Positions 8,763-18,106 are shown, numbered from the stretch's first letter. The stretch is DNA of 64,000 nt from Pseudomonas gingeri (GCF_013386115.1 NZ_JACAOR010000010.1:62001-126000); one strand, 5' to 3'. Made by a program: numbers and translations. The notes: generated by a model from the sequence alone, not told the origin.

Positions 8763-9806
8763 CTACACGGCCGTTGCCTTGATTTCATTCCATAGTTCGA
8801 TACGCCGACCAAAATCTTCAGGCGCCTGCAGGAAGACCAGTTTTTCCGAGTAGTTCAGACCTATCTTGATGTTTGCAGCTTCGTTCGTAGAGTTGCCATA
8901 ACCGGTTTTTTCACTGATATAGGTGCCGACATCTTTCTCCAGCATTGCATCGACCCAGGCGTGTGCAAGACCGCTATCGCGGGCTTTGGCGCTGATACAC
9001 CAGCAATCTATCCAGCCGATGGCGCCCTCTTTGGGAATAGTGAGCGCCGCATTGACGTTTCGCTTCTTGAGCATCGCGGCCTGGGGCTCGCCCATGGACA
9101 TCATCAAATCGATGCCACCCTGGGCAAAGATGCTGACCCCATCGTCAAAGCCGGAATAAAAGCTGGCGATATTGGCTTTCTGAGCCAACAACTTCGTTTT
9201 GATCAATGCGAATTGATCATCCGTCAGATTGAAAGGATCCTTGATTCCCAGGGTCAGCGCCGCCGTCACAATGGCGTTGTTGGCATCATCGACGATGATC
9301 ATCCGCCCCTTGTATTTCTCATCCCAGAGCACCGCCCAACTATCAGGGGCGACCTTGAATACATCAGCGTTGTAAATCAGCGGTATGGAACCCCAGGCGA
9401 AGGGCGCCGCGTAAGTCTTGCCATCAAAGACGATGGCCGAGACATTCTGAAAAGTGGGCATCAGGTTCCTGGCGTTCTGGAGCCTGGCCAGATCGAGAGG
9501 CTGGATCAGCTTTTCCTGGGTCAGACGCTTGTAGGAAGAGGTCTCGATGGCGATCACGTCATAATCGGCGCCCTGCGAAGCCGTCATTTTTGCGAAGATC
9601 TCGTCGACACTGGCAGCATAAGTAACGCTTACCGAAGAGCCTGTTTTTTTCTCGAAGGCCTTCACCCATTGGTCGTCAGCGTAACCTTCCCAGGTCAGCA
9701 CCCTCAGTTCCTTGCCTGCCGCACTGGCCGAACGCATAAAACCCGGAGTAATTAGCGCACTTGCTGCGACGACTGTGCTCAAAGCCAAAAAGTCACGTCT
9801 TTTCAT
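8763..9806 (-). CDS. Periplasmic solute-binding protein, spermidine/putrescine (PotD) type
   Basis: 347 residues. ATG 9806 has a GAGAGGGCG site; upstream in-frame codons are not convincing. The N-terminus MKRRDFLALS followed by a hydrophobic stretch and ASA is a twin-arginine-type signal, so export is probably by Tat. The mature part begins KELRVLTWEGYADDQWVKAFEKKTG, the classic PotD/PotF opening, then GADYDVIAIETSSYKRLTQ. Family members bind polyamines, but many relatives serve other, often cationic, substrates. It is the fourth transporter gene in the operon, 170 bp after the PotC-like permease. The sugar-enzyme neighbourhood makes a polyamine substrate doubtful. Confidence 0.88.
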   Translation of the reverse strand: MKRRDFLALSTVVAASALITPGFMRSASAAGKELRVLTWEGYADDQWVKAFEKKTGSSVSVTYAASVDEIFAKMTASQGADYDVIAIETSSYKRLTQEKLIQPLDLARLQNARNLMPTFQNVSAIVFDGKTYAAPFAWGSIPLIYNADVFKVAPDSWAVLWDEKYKGRMIIVDDANNAIVTAALTLGIKDPFNLTDDQFALIKTKLLAQKANIASFYSGFDDGVSIFAQGGIDLMMSMGEPQAAMLKKRNVNAALTIPKEGAIGWIDCWCISAKARDSGLAHAWVDAMLEKDVGTYISEKTGYGNSTNEAANIKIGLNYSEKLVFLQAPEDFGRRIELWNEIKATAV

Positions 9807-9976
9807 TTCGCCCTCTCTCGATATTTTTAAAGTTATTATGTGCAATATTCCATGGGCGCAATGTTCCGCCCATCCTAAGTTGCTACAACAAGAACGGCAG
9901 TCGCGAAGCAATTTTCCAAAGTTCCCCACGTCCATTTATCATGGTTTTATTTTTGAGTTGACGCCCTCTTCTCTCC

Positions 9977-10774
9977 TCATGCCTTGCGCTCGATACTCTG
10001 GCGCAGGGATATCGCGCCTAGCGTTGCAAATACCAGCGTCACACAGAGCACCACCGAGACCAGCGCGTTGATTTCGGGGGTGAAACCGGTTCGCATCATT
10101 GCCCATAAGCGCATTGGCAGTGTGCTATCCCCGCCGACCAGGAAGAACGTCACCAGCGTTTCGTCGAAAGAAAGGGCAAACGCCAGCAAGGAACTGGTCA
10201 CCAGCGCTGATCGCAGCTGCGGGAAAACAATATAGATAAAGGTCTCGAAGCCATTCGCGCCAAGATCGAGCGAGCCTTCAATCTGCGAACTTTCAAGTGT
10301 ATCCAGGCGGATCATGATCATCCGATAGATCACCGCCAGAATCAGCACGACGTGCCCGATGGTGACGGTCACCAGACTGCGTTCCAGGCCAACTTCCCGA
10401 AAAGCCACCAACAACGAAATACCGGTGATGATCGCAGGCAGCACGAACGGCAGGAATATTACAAACTCGATATATTTCTGCCCTTTGCGCGCCCCGGTCT
10501 TCATGTAATACGCAAGGGCCAGCGAAATAATTGTCGCGATGACTACAGCACAGGCACCGACAAGCAGTGAGTTCCCGAGCGATTCCAGCAACTGGGAATT
10601 CTCGGAAAACTTGCCATACCACTGCAAACTGAAATCAGACCAATCAACCTGGTGATCCTTGACACTGAAGAACGAGAGTGTGACCACTATCGCTGCCGGC
10701 GCATAAAGCACGGCGAACGCGAAAACCCCCATGATCCACAGTACAGCAACGGTGATACGTTCCATGGGTGTCAT
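9977..10774 (-). CDS. ABC transporter permease, PotC type
   Basis: 265 residues, six predicted membrane helices, with the cytoplasmic EAA-like loop (QIEGSLDLGANGFETFIYIVFPQL) that contacts the ATPase. The C-terminal half (FALSFDETLVTFFLVGG, LPMRLWAMMRTG) is diagnostic of the spermidine/putrescine permease PotC group. The start overlaps the stop of the PotB-like gene by 4 bp (ATGA). It forms the membrane pore with that partner. Confidence 0.9.
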   Translation of the reverse strand: MTPMERITVAVLWIMGVFAFAVLYAPAAIVVTLSFFSVKDHQVDWSDFSLQWYGKFSENSQLLESLGNSLLVGACAVVIATIISLALAYYMKTGARKGQKYIEFVIFLPFVLPAIITGISLLVAFREVGLERSLVTVTIGHVVLILAVIYRMIMIRLDTLESSQIEGSLDLGANGFETFIYIVFPQLRSALVTSSLLAFALSFDETLVTFFLVGGDSTLPMRLWAMMRTGFTPEINALVSVVLCVTLVFATLGAISLRQSIERKA

Positions 10775-11652
10775 TTTACTCTCCCCGCGCGGGAAATCAG
10801 GGACGCAAGCCCGATGATGGCTATGACGGCTACAAGCAGCACGACTGCGAGTGCCGCACCGAACGGCCAGTTGAATGCCATGCCGAACTGACTCCAGATG
10901 GCGCGACCGAAAGTGAACCCCTCGCTCCCCCCTACCATTTGCGGAGTAAGGTAATCGCCCAGGGCAATGACCATCACAAATAGCGCCCCGGCAATCGATC
11001 CGGGCAGGCTGAGCGGAAGAATGACCGTCATGAAGATCCGGCCAGGCTTGGCCCCAAGATCAGCCGCGGCCGCAATCAACGAGGGTGGAATACGGTCTAG
11101 CGCGAGGAATATCGGCAATATGCCAAATGGCAGATAGATGACCGCCATCGCAATCATCACGGCTGTCTGGTTGAATATAAAAAGCCGACTGGGCACATCA
11201 ATGATTCCCAGGGACAACAAAACCGAATTCAAGAAGCCGTTGTAGCCGAGAATACTGCGCATCGCGTAAATCTTTACGACGTAATTCATAACCAATGGCA
11301 GTGCACTGAACAAAAGCAGCAGGTAACGGGCCGAGCCTTCCAGACGCCAGATCAGGTACGAAATGATATAGCCAAAAACCAGGGCGACAAACGCAACGAA
11401 AAATGCCAGCTTCAGCGTGCCCAGAAAGACCTTGAGATAACTACCTGCAAAAAAGCCCGCGTAGTTGGCCAGGGTCAGGCTGCCGGTAAGGACACCGCCT
11501 TTCTGCTCCAGAAAGCTGTAGGCCAGGAAGGACACCAGCGGGACCAGAACCATCACCGTTGGCACGCCGTAGATAACCAGCTTTACCATGATCTTGGCGA
11601 GCTGTAGCCGATTCGGGTTGGCGGCTTCCATATTCAGGATCAGGGCTGTCAT
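10771..11652 (-). CDS. ABC transporter permease, PotB type
   Basis: 293 residues with six predicted helices and a PotB-type core: YLIWRLEGSARYLLLLFSAL, MNYVVKIYAMRSILG (the NxxVR-like region), LIAAAADLGAKPGRIFMTVILPLSLPG (EAA loop) and GDYLTPQMVGG. A 17-residue cytosolic N-terminus precedes the first helix. It starts directly after the stop of the ATPase gene (no gap) and overlaps the PotC-like gene by 4 bp. Confidence 0.9.
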   Translation of the reverse strand: MTALILNMEAANPNRLQLAKIMVKLVIYGVPTVMVLVPLVSFLAYSFLEQKGGVLTGSLTLANYAGFFAGSYLKVFLGTLKLAFFVAFVALVFGYIISYLIWRLEGSARYLLLLFSALPLVMNYVVKIYAMRSILGYNGFLNSVLLSLGIIDVPSRLFIFNQTAVMIAMAVIYLPFGILPIFLALDRIPPSLIAAAADLGAKPGRIFMTVILPLSLPGSIAGALFVMVIALGDYLTPQMVGGSEGFTFGRAIWSQFGMAFNWPFGAALAVVLLVAVIAIIGLASLISRAGRVK

Positions 11653-12762
11653 CTAGGATTCTCTCGGCACGAAGCTGATATCGGATTCCGACCAGCGCAG
11701 CGAGACCTCTGCGCCAACGCCGAGATTGTTCGTCCACAGTGCGGTCGGTATGCGCACTTTGATTCGGTGCGCCGCCGCTCCCAGTGAAAGCGATAACTGC
11801 GTGGTAGGTCCCAGGAATGTCACACCCTCAAGCTTTGCCGTCGTGACCTGCTGATCCGGCTTGCACTCGCTCCCATCATGCAGGCTGAAACTTTCAGGCC
11901 GGATCGCCAGTTGAAAACCCTTGCCCTTGGGCCCTGGCGACACGTGCCTGCCCAAGGGACTCTCAATCATGGATGCGCCACCTTGGGAATCCGTGATCGT
12001 GGGAAGTAAATTATTTTCCCCAAAGAACTTTGCTACAAACTCGCTTTTCGGCCTGTAGTAGATTTCCTTGGGCGTTCCAACTTGAACAAGATTGCCATGG
12101 TCCATGACCGCGATACGATCCGACATCGAAATCGCCTCTTCCTGATCATGAGTGATGAATACGAATGTTGTCCGGATTCTGCGCTGCAGATCCTTGAGAA
12201 ACTCCTGCATCGATCGACGCAACTCGGCGTCAAGTGCCGCGAGGGGTTCGTCGAGCAAGACCACTTGCGGCTCACAGACGATGGCCCTTGCCAGCGCCAC
12301 ACGTTGCCGCTGGCCGCCGGAGAGCGCGGCAGGGTATCGATCCGCCTTGTCCGCCAGATTGACGGTCTCAAGTACGGCCCTGACCTTGGCCTTGATCTGA
12401 TCGGCAGGCATGCGTCGGATACGTAGACCATATCCCACGTTGCTCGCCACGGTCATATGGGGAAAAAGCGCGTAATCCTGAAATACCGTATTGAACGGTC
12501 TTTTGAATATCGGCAGGCTTACAATGTCGGTTCCCCGCAGGAGAATCTGACCGGATGTAGGCGCCGTGAATCCGCCAATCATTCGTAGAATGGTGGTTTT
12601 ACCGGACCCGGACGGGCCAAGGATAGTAAGAAACTCACCGTCCTTGATGTCCAGGTCAACGGGTTTTAATACATTGATGCTACCGTATGACTTCGTTACA
12701 CCAACAAGACGAATCAAGTCCGATGTGACGGTGGACAAAACAGGATTAGCTAAAACAGTCAT
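11653..12762 (-). CDS. ABC transporter ATP-binding protein, PotA type
   Basis: 369 residues. Walker A GPSGSGKT (49-56), Q-loop in FQDYALFPHMTV, signature LSGGQRQRVALARA, Walker B VVLLDEPLAALD and the switch His in FITHDQEEA. The C-terminal ~120 residues form the TOBE-type domain usual in PotA/MalK-like importers. Start chosen at ATG 12762 (MTVLANPV); an upstream ATG at 12813 would add 17 charged residues that do not look native. It follows the dehydratase gene by 60 bp and heads the transporter part of the operon. Confidence 0.92.
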   Translation of the reverse strand: MTVLANPVLSTVTSDLIRLVGVTKSYGSINVLKPVDLDIKDGEFLTILGPSGSGKTTILRMIGGFTAPTSGQILLRGTDIVSLPIFKRPFNTVFQDYALFPHMTVASNVGYGLRIRRMPADQIKAKVRAVLETVNLADKADRYPAALSGGQRQRVALARAIVCEPQVVLLDEPLAALDAELRRSMQEFLKDLQRRIRTTFVFITHDQEEAISMSDRIAVMDHGNLVQVGTPKEIYYRPKSEFVAKFFGENNLLPTITDSQGGASMIESPLGRHVSPGPKGKGFQLAIRPESFSLHDGSECKPDQQVTTAKLEGVTFLGPTTQLSLSLGAAAHRIKVRIPTALWTNNLGVGAEVSLRWSESDISFVPRES

Positions 12763-12822
12763 TTTTCTTGTTCTCACCCTAGCCTTAGACAAATACCAAC
12801 TCACCTCACCCACCTTACCGAC

Positions 12823-13746
12823 TTACTTACCCCATCGCAGGGCAATCGGATTGGCCGCCCTGGCCAGTTCAAGCAGGCCCTCACGTGTCTGCGGATGCAG
12901 CGCTTCCAGGGGATGGCGAACGCTGTCGGAGCGGATCACACCGCCCTCTTTCATCACCGTCTTGGCCGCACGCAATCCGCACTGGCGGTTCTCATAGTTG
13001 ATCAACGGCAGAATCCGCTCATAAGCCTGGATCGCGTCCTGGCGACGGCCTTCTGCATGGGCGCTCATCACCGGACGGATCAGGTCCGGAATCATTGCGC
13101 TGGCCATGACCCCACGCGCGCCGGCATCCAGATCGGCCATCAGGGTGATCGCCTCTTCACCGTTGAAAGGCCCCACGATGCTGCTGCCGCCCAGCGTGAT
13201 CAGCTCGCGCAGCTTGGCGGCGGTGCCGGGGACTTCGATCTTGAAGTAACGCACCAGCGGCAGGGTACGAGCCACTTCCGCCAGGAAAGCCGTGGAGAGC
13301 GTCACGCCGCTCAGCGGCGCGTCCTGGATCATGATCGGCAGCTGGCACGCTTCTGCGACACGCTCGAAGTGCTCGCGGATCAAGCGCGGCTCCAGCTTGA
13401 TGCCCGCGCCGTGATAGGGCGGCATCAGCATGATCAGCGCCGCCCCGTGCTCCGCCGCGTGACGCGCACGCTGGCTGGCGACCTGGGTACTGAAGTGGCT
13501 GCAGGTGACCATCACCGGCACCCGCCCCTTGACGTGCGCCAGGCAGAACTCGGTCAGTTGCCGCCGTTCTTCATCCGAGAGCAGAAACTGCTCCGAGTAG
13601 TTGGCCAGGACACAGATGCCATCCACGCCCTGGTCGATCATGCAGTCAAGCACCCGCCCCTGCCCCTCGAAATCGAGCTCGCCGGCATCGCTGAATGGCG
13701 TTGGGGCAACAGGAAACAGCCCCGAGTACGGCCCAGTCGTTTGCAT
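12823..13746 (-). CDS. 2-keto-3-deoxy-L-arabonate dehydratase-like protein (DapA superfamily), copy B
   Basis: 307-residue class I aldolase-fold enzyme, complete. The Schiff-base Lys is in RYFKIEVPG; the DapA Tyr site is replaced by the IMIQDAPLSG segment, as in L-KDA dehydratase. GPFNGEEAITL and NRQCGLRAAK also match that enzyme from memory. It would dehydrate and deaminate-like rearrange a 2-keto-3-deoxy acid to an alpha-ketoglutarate-semialdehyde-type product. It is the first gene of the importer/fucose-type operon. The alternative start is GTG 13764, six codons upstream. Its N-terminal 177 codons are about 97% identical in DNA to the gene at the left edge of the window. Confidence 0.87.
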   Translation of the reverse strand: MQTTGPYSGLFPVAPTPFSDAGELDFEGQGRVLDCMIDQGVDGICVLANYSEQFLLSDEERRQLTEFCLAHVKGRVPVMVTCSHFSTQVASQRARHAAEHGAALIMLMPPYHGAGIKLEPRLIREHFERVAEACQLPIMIQDAPLSGVTLSTAFLAEVARTLPLVRYFKIEVPGTAAKLRELITLGGSSIVGPFNGEEAITLMADLDAGARGVMASAMIPDLIRPVMSAHAEGRRQDAIQAYERILPLINYENRQCGLRAAKTVMKEGGVIRSDSVRHPLEALHPQTREGLLELARAANPIALRWGK

Positions 13747-13766
13747 CGCAAAAACCTCTTCCACTT

Positions 13767-13898
13767 AACACCGCGAAACCGGATGAGTTGAAAATACTGC
13801 ACTTCATGCGGGGCGAGTAATGAGAAGTACGCCCCCGCCGATAACCGTTGGCTATCCCCGGGTGGAGCGGCGTTTCAGCAGGCGCTTGCGGCAAGGTC
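13767..13898. repeat. Duplicated operon leader/promoter region, copy B
   Basis: Gap-free match to 2749-2880 (offset 11018). Here it lies immediately upstream of the dehydratase gene, whereas in copy A two extra genes intervene. It probably holds the promoter of the importer/sugar operon and the operator recognised by the LysR protein encoded at 2917. The remaining interval to 14089 has no convincing gene. Confidence 0.7.
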
Positions 13899-14089
13899 GG
13901 GTGATGCGGGTGCGGCTTTGCACTGGGTGCGGGTCAAAGACAGTGTCAGATTTTTTATACTGAGGCGCAAAAACACCTTAAACGCTTGAAACTTTGGCAT
14001 TTGTTTTTGCGGTGCACTTTATGCTCGGTATCATTCAAACTTCACTGATTCTGCACCTACCCCCCCACTCAAGGCTTAATCAGCATCCT

Positions 14090-15016
14090 TTAAGCAATGA
14101 GTTCCTGAGCGGTAATCATTAGCTCAGTACCTACTCGACTTTTTAACGTATCGATGAAGCGAGTAATTTTTGCATCGATAAACTGGCGTGATGTGTAGAC
14201 GGCATAAACGTTGCGCTCGTATGTATGATACTCGGGCAAAACACGGACGAGCCTGCCTGAACGCAAGTCCTCGATGGCTGAAAAACCGGCCAGCAAACCT
14301 ATGCCTGCGCCCTCTCGAACGGCAACCGCCATCGCGTCCATATCATTGACGCTGAAACTCGGGCCCTTGGGGGCAAATGTGGCATCCCCGGTCTTGCTCT
14401 TCAATTGCCACTCATCCCGCACATAATCGACGGTGCCCAACAGCAAACACTGATGATCATTGAGATCTTCTGGCGTCATCGGGGCGGCGTTTAGCTCCAG
14501 ATACTCTGGAGACGCAACCAGCACACAATGGCTAACGCCGATCTTTTGGCTGACATACGCTGAATCCGGCAGTGTTCGGGCAATCAGAATCGAGACGTCC
14601 AGTTGGTCTTCCAGGAGGTTAGGCATTCGCTGAGAAAGCATTAAGTCCACGGTGACATCGGGGAATTCCTTACGGTACTCCAGCACGGCACCGGTGACCA
14701 ATTGCCGCGCTAGCCCAGGCACACAATGCACCCGCAAGGTTCCCCTGGGCCGCAAAGCGGCGTTGCTCGCTTCGGCTTCTGCATTCTCAAGATCCGCCAG
14801 AATTTTGGTACAGCGCTCGTAGAAGCGCCGGCCAGCATCTGTCACCGAAAGACGACGGGTAGACCGCTGCAACAGGCGGGTGTCGAGTACGTTTTCAAGC
14901 GCGGACACCGCACGCGAGACATTGCCGACCGTAGAGTCCAGATGGTTAGCCACAGCCGTAAAACTACCCATCTCGACAACTTTTACGTACACGGACATGT
15001 TCGTAAGCTTATCCAT
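14090..15016 (-). CDS. LysR family transcriptional regulator
   Basis: 308 residues. MDKLTNMSVYVKVVEMGSF begins the helix-turn-helix domain (VGNVSRAVSALENVLDTRLLQRSTRRL), then the effector-binding domain, typical of the DsdC/CrgA-like LTTR branch. It diverges from the aldehyde dehydrogenase operon across 307 bp, the usual arrangement for an LTTR and its target. It reads away from the sugar operon on its left, so it is not an obvious regulator of it. Confidence 0.88.
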   Translation of the reverse strand: MDKLTNMSVYVKVVEMGSFTAVANHLDSTVGNVSRAVSALENVLDTRLLQRSTRRLSVTDAGRRFYERCTKILADLENAEAEASNAALRPRGTLRVHCVPGLARQLVTGAVLEYRKEFPDVTVDLMLSQRMPNLLEDQLDVSILIARTLPDSAYVSQKIGVSHCVLVASPEYLELNAAPMTPEDLNDHQCLLLGTVDYVRDEWQLKSKTGDATFAPKGPSFSVNDMDAMAVAVREGAGIGLLAGFSAIEDLRSGRLVRVLPEYHTYERNVYAVYTSRQFIDAKITRFIDTLKSRVGTELMITAQELIA

Positions 15017-15323
15017 CCAAATCTACCTGTCGATCTGATTCCAAGCGTTCTTCACTGCCGAAGTGCGCCCCCAAAAAACATTAAAGCCTTCAACTTCGAG
15101 CCAGATTACCGTTGCCACGTAACGTGGCTCGTATTTGCAGATGCTACACGCTCCTGCCTGGGCTCGATATTACCTCCAGACACAACAATGATTCCCTCCT
15201 GGCCGGCTAAATCAAACGGCTCGTACTCCATAGACTCGGTTACACAGGGCGCCTGGACAGTCCCGGCAACCCAGGCGCCGAGTTTTGTACGAATTTTTGA
15301 TAAACCAACCGAAGGGCAACCCC

Positions 15324-16760
15324 ATGAACACATCTTACGACCCCCTTTATCTTTTTATCGGTGGTGAATGGATCAGTGCCGAAGGGCGCGCAACCGCCGC
15401 CGTCGTCAACCCCGCAACCGCACGTGAGATAGGGCGCGTTCCACTCGCCACCGCAGTCGACCTCGATCATGCACTCGAAGTGGCTCAACTGAGCTTTGAA
15501 CAATGGCGCCAAACCGTACCAGACCAGCGCGCAAAAATTCTCAAACGCGCTGCGGATCTCATCCTGGAACGGGCACCACACATTGCCGAGCAAATGACGC
15601 TTGAAGAAGGCAAACCGCTTGGGGAAAGCATGGATGAAGTGACGCGTGCGGCTGAATACTTCGAGTGGTTTGCCGAAAGCGCACGCCGTATCGATGGTCG
15701 TGTAGTCCCAGCCAACCGTCCCGGCGTACTGCAAATGGTAAAACGCCAGGCCATCGGCCCTGTCGCTGCGTTCACGCCGTGGAATTTCCCTGCCATTACT
15801 CCCGCACGCAAGCTCTCGGCGGCGTTGGCTGCAGGTTGCAGTGTCATACTCAAGCCAGGGGAAGAAAGCCCCTCTACAGCACTGGCTCTGGCGCGTGCTC
15901 TCGACGATGCAGGATTGCCTAAAGGCGTGTTGCAGGTAGTGTTCGGCGTACCGGATCAGGTTTCTAGCCACCTGATCGCTTCCTCCATCATCCGCAAGGT
16001 GACCTTTACGGGTTCGGTACCCATCGGTCGGCTGCTATCAGCCCGCGCCGCCGAGGGTGTCAAGCCCATTACCCTTGAATTGGGAGGACACGGGCCGGTG
16101 CTGGTATTCGATGACGCGGAAATAGAAAAAGCAGCCGTCGAAGGTGTTGCCAACCGGTTTCGCGGGACGGGCCAGGTCTGCATCTCGTCCACGCGCTTCC
16201 TGATTCAACGTAGCGTCTATAACCGGTTTGTTGATCACTTCGTGGCAGCCACCCTCGTGTTGAAAATGGGCGATGGCTTGACGCCCGGCATCCAGGTTGG
16301 GCCGCTCGCCAATCCAAGGCAACTGGCCAAGATGGAAGAGTTGGTGGCTGATGCTGTCGCCAAGGGTGCGCGCGTATTGGCCGGTGGTAAGCGCCTGGAA
16401 TGCAGCGGCTACTTTTTTGAGCCCACCGTGTTGGCGGACGTGCCTATGAACGCCCGAGTCATGCATGAAGAACCCTTCGGGCCTATCGCCGTGCTGATGC
16501 CATTCGATCACTTGGCTGATGGTTTGAAGGAGGCTAATCGCCTGCCCTACGGGCTTTCAGCCTATGCGTTCACTTCTAGCGCTCGAACCGCCATCGACGT
16601 CGCTGACGGGTTAGAGGCCGGGATGATCGGTATCAACCAATACCGCATCGTCGCCACAGAACTTCCCTTCGGCGGCATGAAAGAAAGCGGTCACGGTTCA
16701 GAAGGTGGCGTTGAAGGCATCGAGCACTACCTCACCCACAAATTCATCAGCCAGGTTTGA
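15324..16760 (+). CDS. NAD(P)-dependent aldehyde dehydrogenase (succinate-semialdehyde dehydrogenase type)
   Basis: 478 residues. Active-site features: N154 in TPWNFP, E252 in TLELGGHGP and nucleophile C286 in GQVCISSTRF; cofactor binding by FTGSVPIGR around 229-236. The overall pattern is of the GabD-like succinate-semialdehyde dehydrogenase group. ATG 15324 follows GAAGGGCAA; an in-frame ATG at 15285 lacks a site. It is the first gene of a three-gene operon with the CMD-family and quinone-reductase-like genes (gaps 12 and 2 bp). Substrate not determinable from sequence alone. Confidence 0.9.
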   Translation: MNTSYDPLYLFIGGEWISAEGRATAAVVNPATAREIGRVPLATAVDLDHALEVAQLSFEQWRQTVPDQRAKILKRAADLILERAPHIAEQMTLEEGKPLGESMDEVTRAAEYFEWFAESARRIDGRVVPANRPGVLQMVKRQAIGPVAAFTPWNFPAITPARKLSAALAAGCSVILKPGEESPSTALALARALDDAGLPKGVLQVVFGVPDQVSSHLIASSIIRKVTFTGSVPIGRLLSARAAEGVKPITLELGGHGPVLVFDDAEIEKAAVEGVANRFRGTGQVCISSTRFLIQRSVYNRFVDHFVAATLVLKMGDGLTPGIQVGPLANPRQLAKMEELVADAVAKGARVLAGGKRLECSGYFFEPTVLADVPMNARVMHEEPFGPIAVLMPFDHLADGLKEANRLPYGLSAYAFTSSARTAIDVADGLEAGMIGINQYRIVATELPFGGMKESGHGSEGGVEGIEHYLTHKFISQV

Positions 16761-16772
16761 GGAGACATCGTC

Positions 16773-17105
16773 ATGTCCAATATCAATTTCAGCAGCCCTC
16801 GTGAAGCGGCGCGGGCGTTTACACCAAAGCTGTCGCACTTCGTCGATTCGACGCTGTACCCGCAGATCTGGAGCGATCCGGCATTGTCCCCGCGCGACCG
16901 CAGCCTGATCACAGTGGCCGCATTGATTGCCGGTGGTCACTCGGAAGAGTTGCCCGCGCATCTGCGGCGGGCCGTGAGCAATGGGCTGACCCATGACGAA
17001 ATCGCCGCCGCGATCACCCACCTGGCGTTCTACGTAGGCTTTCCAGGCGCCATTACGGCATCCGCTATCGCCAATGCCACGTTCACCGAAACCGAGAAAA
17101 ACTGA
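16773..17105 (+). CDS. Carboxymuconolactone decarboxylase family protein
   Basis: 110 residues, the length of gamma-carboxymuconolactone decarboxylase-like proteins. RDRSLITVAALIAGGHSEELPAHLRRAVSNGLTHDEI is the family core with its Glu and His; there is no CxxC, so it is not an AhpD-type peroxidase. GAGGAGA precedes ATG 16773. It lies between aldehyde dehydrogenase and oxidoreductase genes; small CMD proteins often accompany redox enzymes and their reaction is usually unknown. Confidence 0.85.
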   Translation: MSNINFSSPREAARAFTPKLSHFVDSTLYPQIWSDPALSPRDRSLITVAALIAGGHSEELPAHLRRAVSNGLTHDEIAAAITHLAFYVGFPGAITASAIANATFTETEKN

Positions 17106-17107
17106 TC

Positions 17108-18106
17108 ATGAAAGCCATCAACATTAGAGAGTTCGGCGCGCCGGACGTGCTGGAACTGGCAGATGCTCCCAATCCCGAAGTACGCCCGGCTGACTTGCTG
17201 GTACGAGTCCATGCCGCTGGTGTGAACCGTGCGGATCTGACCCACCGCACCGGCGGCTATGGTCACCCTAACTTTGGTGATTCACTCATCATCGGCCTGG
17301 AGATCGCCGGTGAAGTGATTGCCAAAGGTGATTTGGTCACGGGTTTCGAGGTCGGCGATCGAGTGATGGGCGTTGTCGGAGGGGGGGCCTATGCCGAGCT
17401 TGCACGCATCGACTACCGCATGGCCATGCATATCCCTGCGCAGTTGGACTATGTACGCGCAGCGGCGATTCCCGAAGTCTTTGTCACTGCCCATGAAGCA
17501 ATGATGCACCTGGCTCGGCTCAAGTCCGGCGACTCGGTATTGATCCACGCCGCAGCTGGAGGCGTGGGATCTGCTGCCGTACAGTTGGCCTACGCCACAG
17601 GGGCCACGGTGTATGCGACAACCGAAGGCAGCAAGCTGGCACGCGTGGAGCATTTAGGAGCAGATATCGCCATTGACTACAAGACGCAGGATTTTGCCGA
17701 GGTGATCGCAGACAAAACCAACGGTCGAGGTGTCGATGTCGTCATTGATTTCGTTGGCGAACCCTACTTTTCACGCAATATCGCATCTCTTGCCAAGGGA
17801 GGCCGGCTTATTCAGGTCGGTATTTTGGGCGGAGGCGGTAAGGTGAGCGTAGAACTGGAGCATATCCTTTACCGTCACTTGCAAATCATCGGTACTGTCA
17901 TGAAGTCCCGTACACAACCAGAGAAGCACGACATGATCAGGCGCTTTCGCGAGCATTGGCTTGATCGCTTTGATGGCGCTGGAAGCCTGGAGCCGGTCGT
18001 TGACAGCACTTTCCCGCTGTCACGGGCTGCCGATGCCCATCGCCGAATGGAGTCGTCCGAAAACGTTGGGAAAATCATCCTGACGATGACTGGGTTCGAA
18101 TCCTAG
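17108..18106 (+). CDS. Zinc-binding-dehydrogenase-like NAD(P)H:quinone oxidoreductase (MDR superfamily)
   Basis: 332 residues of the quinone oxidoreductase branch: an N-terminal GroES-like domain (VHAAGVNRADLTHRTGGY), then the Rossmann domain with HAAAGGVGSAAVQLA, and the DVVIDFVGEPYF and GGRLIQVGILGG segments. The structural and catalytic zinc ligands of alcohol dehydrogenases are missing, as expected for this branch. It begins 2 bp after the CMD gene stop, so it is translationally linked. It probably reduces an enone or quinone with NADPH. Confidence 0.88.
   Translation: MKAINIREFGAPDVLELADAPNPEVRPADLLVRVHAAGVNRADLTHRTGGYGHPNFGDSLIIGLEIAGEVIAKGDLVTGFEVGDRVMGVVGGGAYAELARIDYRMAMHIPAQLDYVRAAAIPEVFVTAHEAMMHLARLKSGDSVLIHAAAGGVGSAAVQLAYATGATVYATTEGSKLARVEHLGADIAIDYKTQDFAEVIADKTNGRGVDVVIDFVGEPYFSRNIASLAKGGRLIQVGILGGGGKVSVELEHILYRHLQIIGTVMKSRTQPEKHDMIRRFREHWLDRFDGAGSLEPVVDSTFPLSRAADAHRRMESSENVGKIILTMTGFES

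Noticed and set aside
12895..13791. Plus-strand open frame of 298 codons, nearly repeated at 156-593
   Set aside because: Antisense to the duplicated dehydratase gene; the repeat merely follows from the gene duplication.
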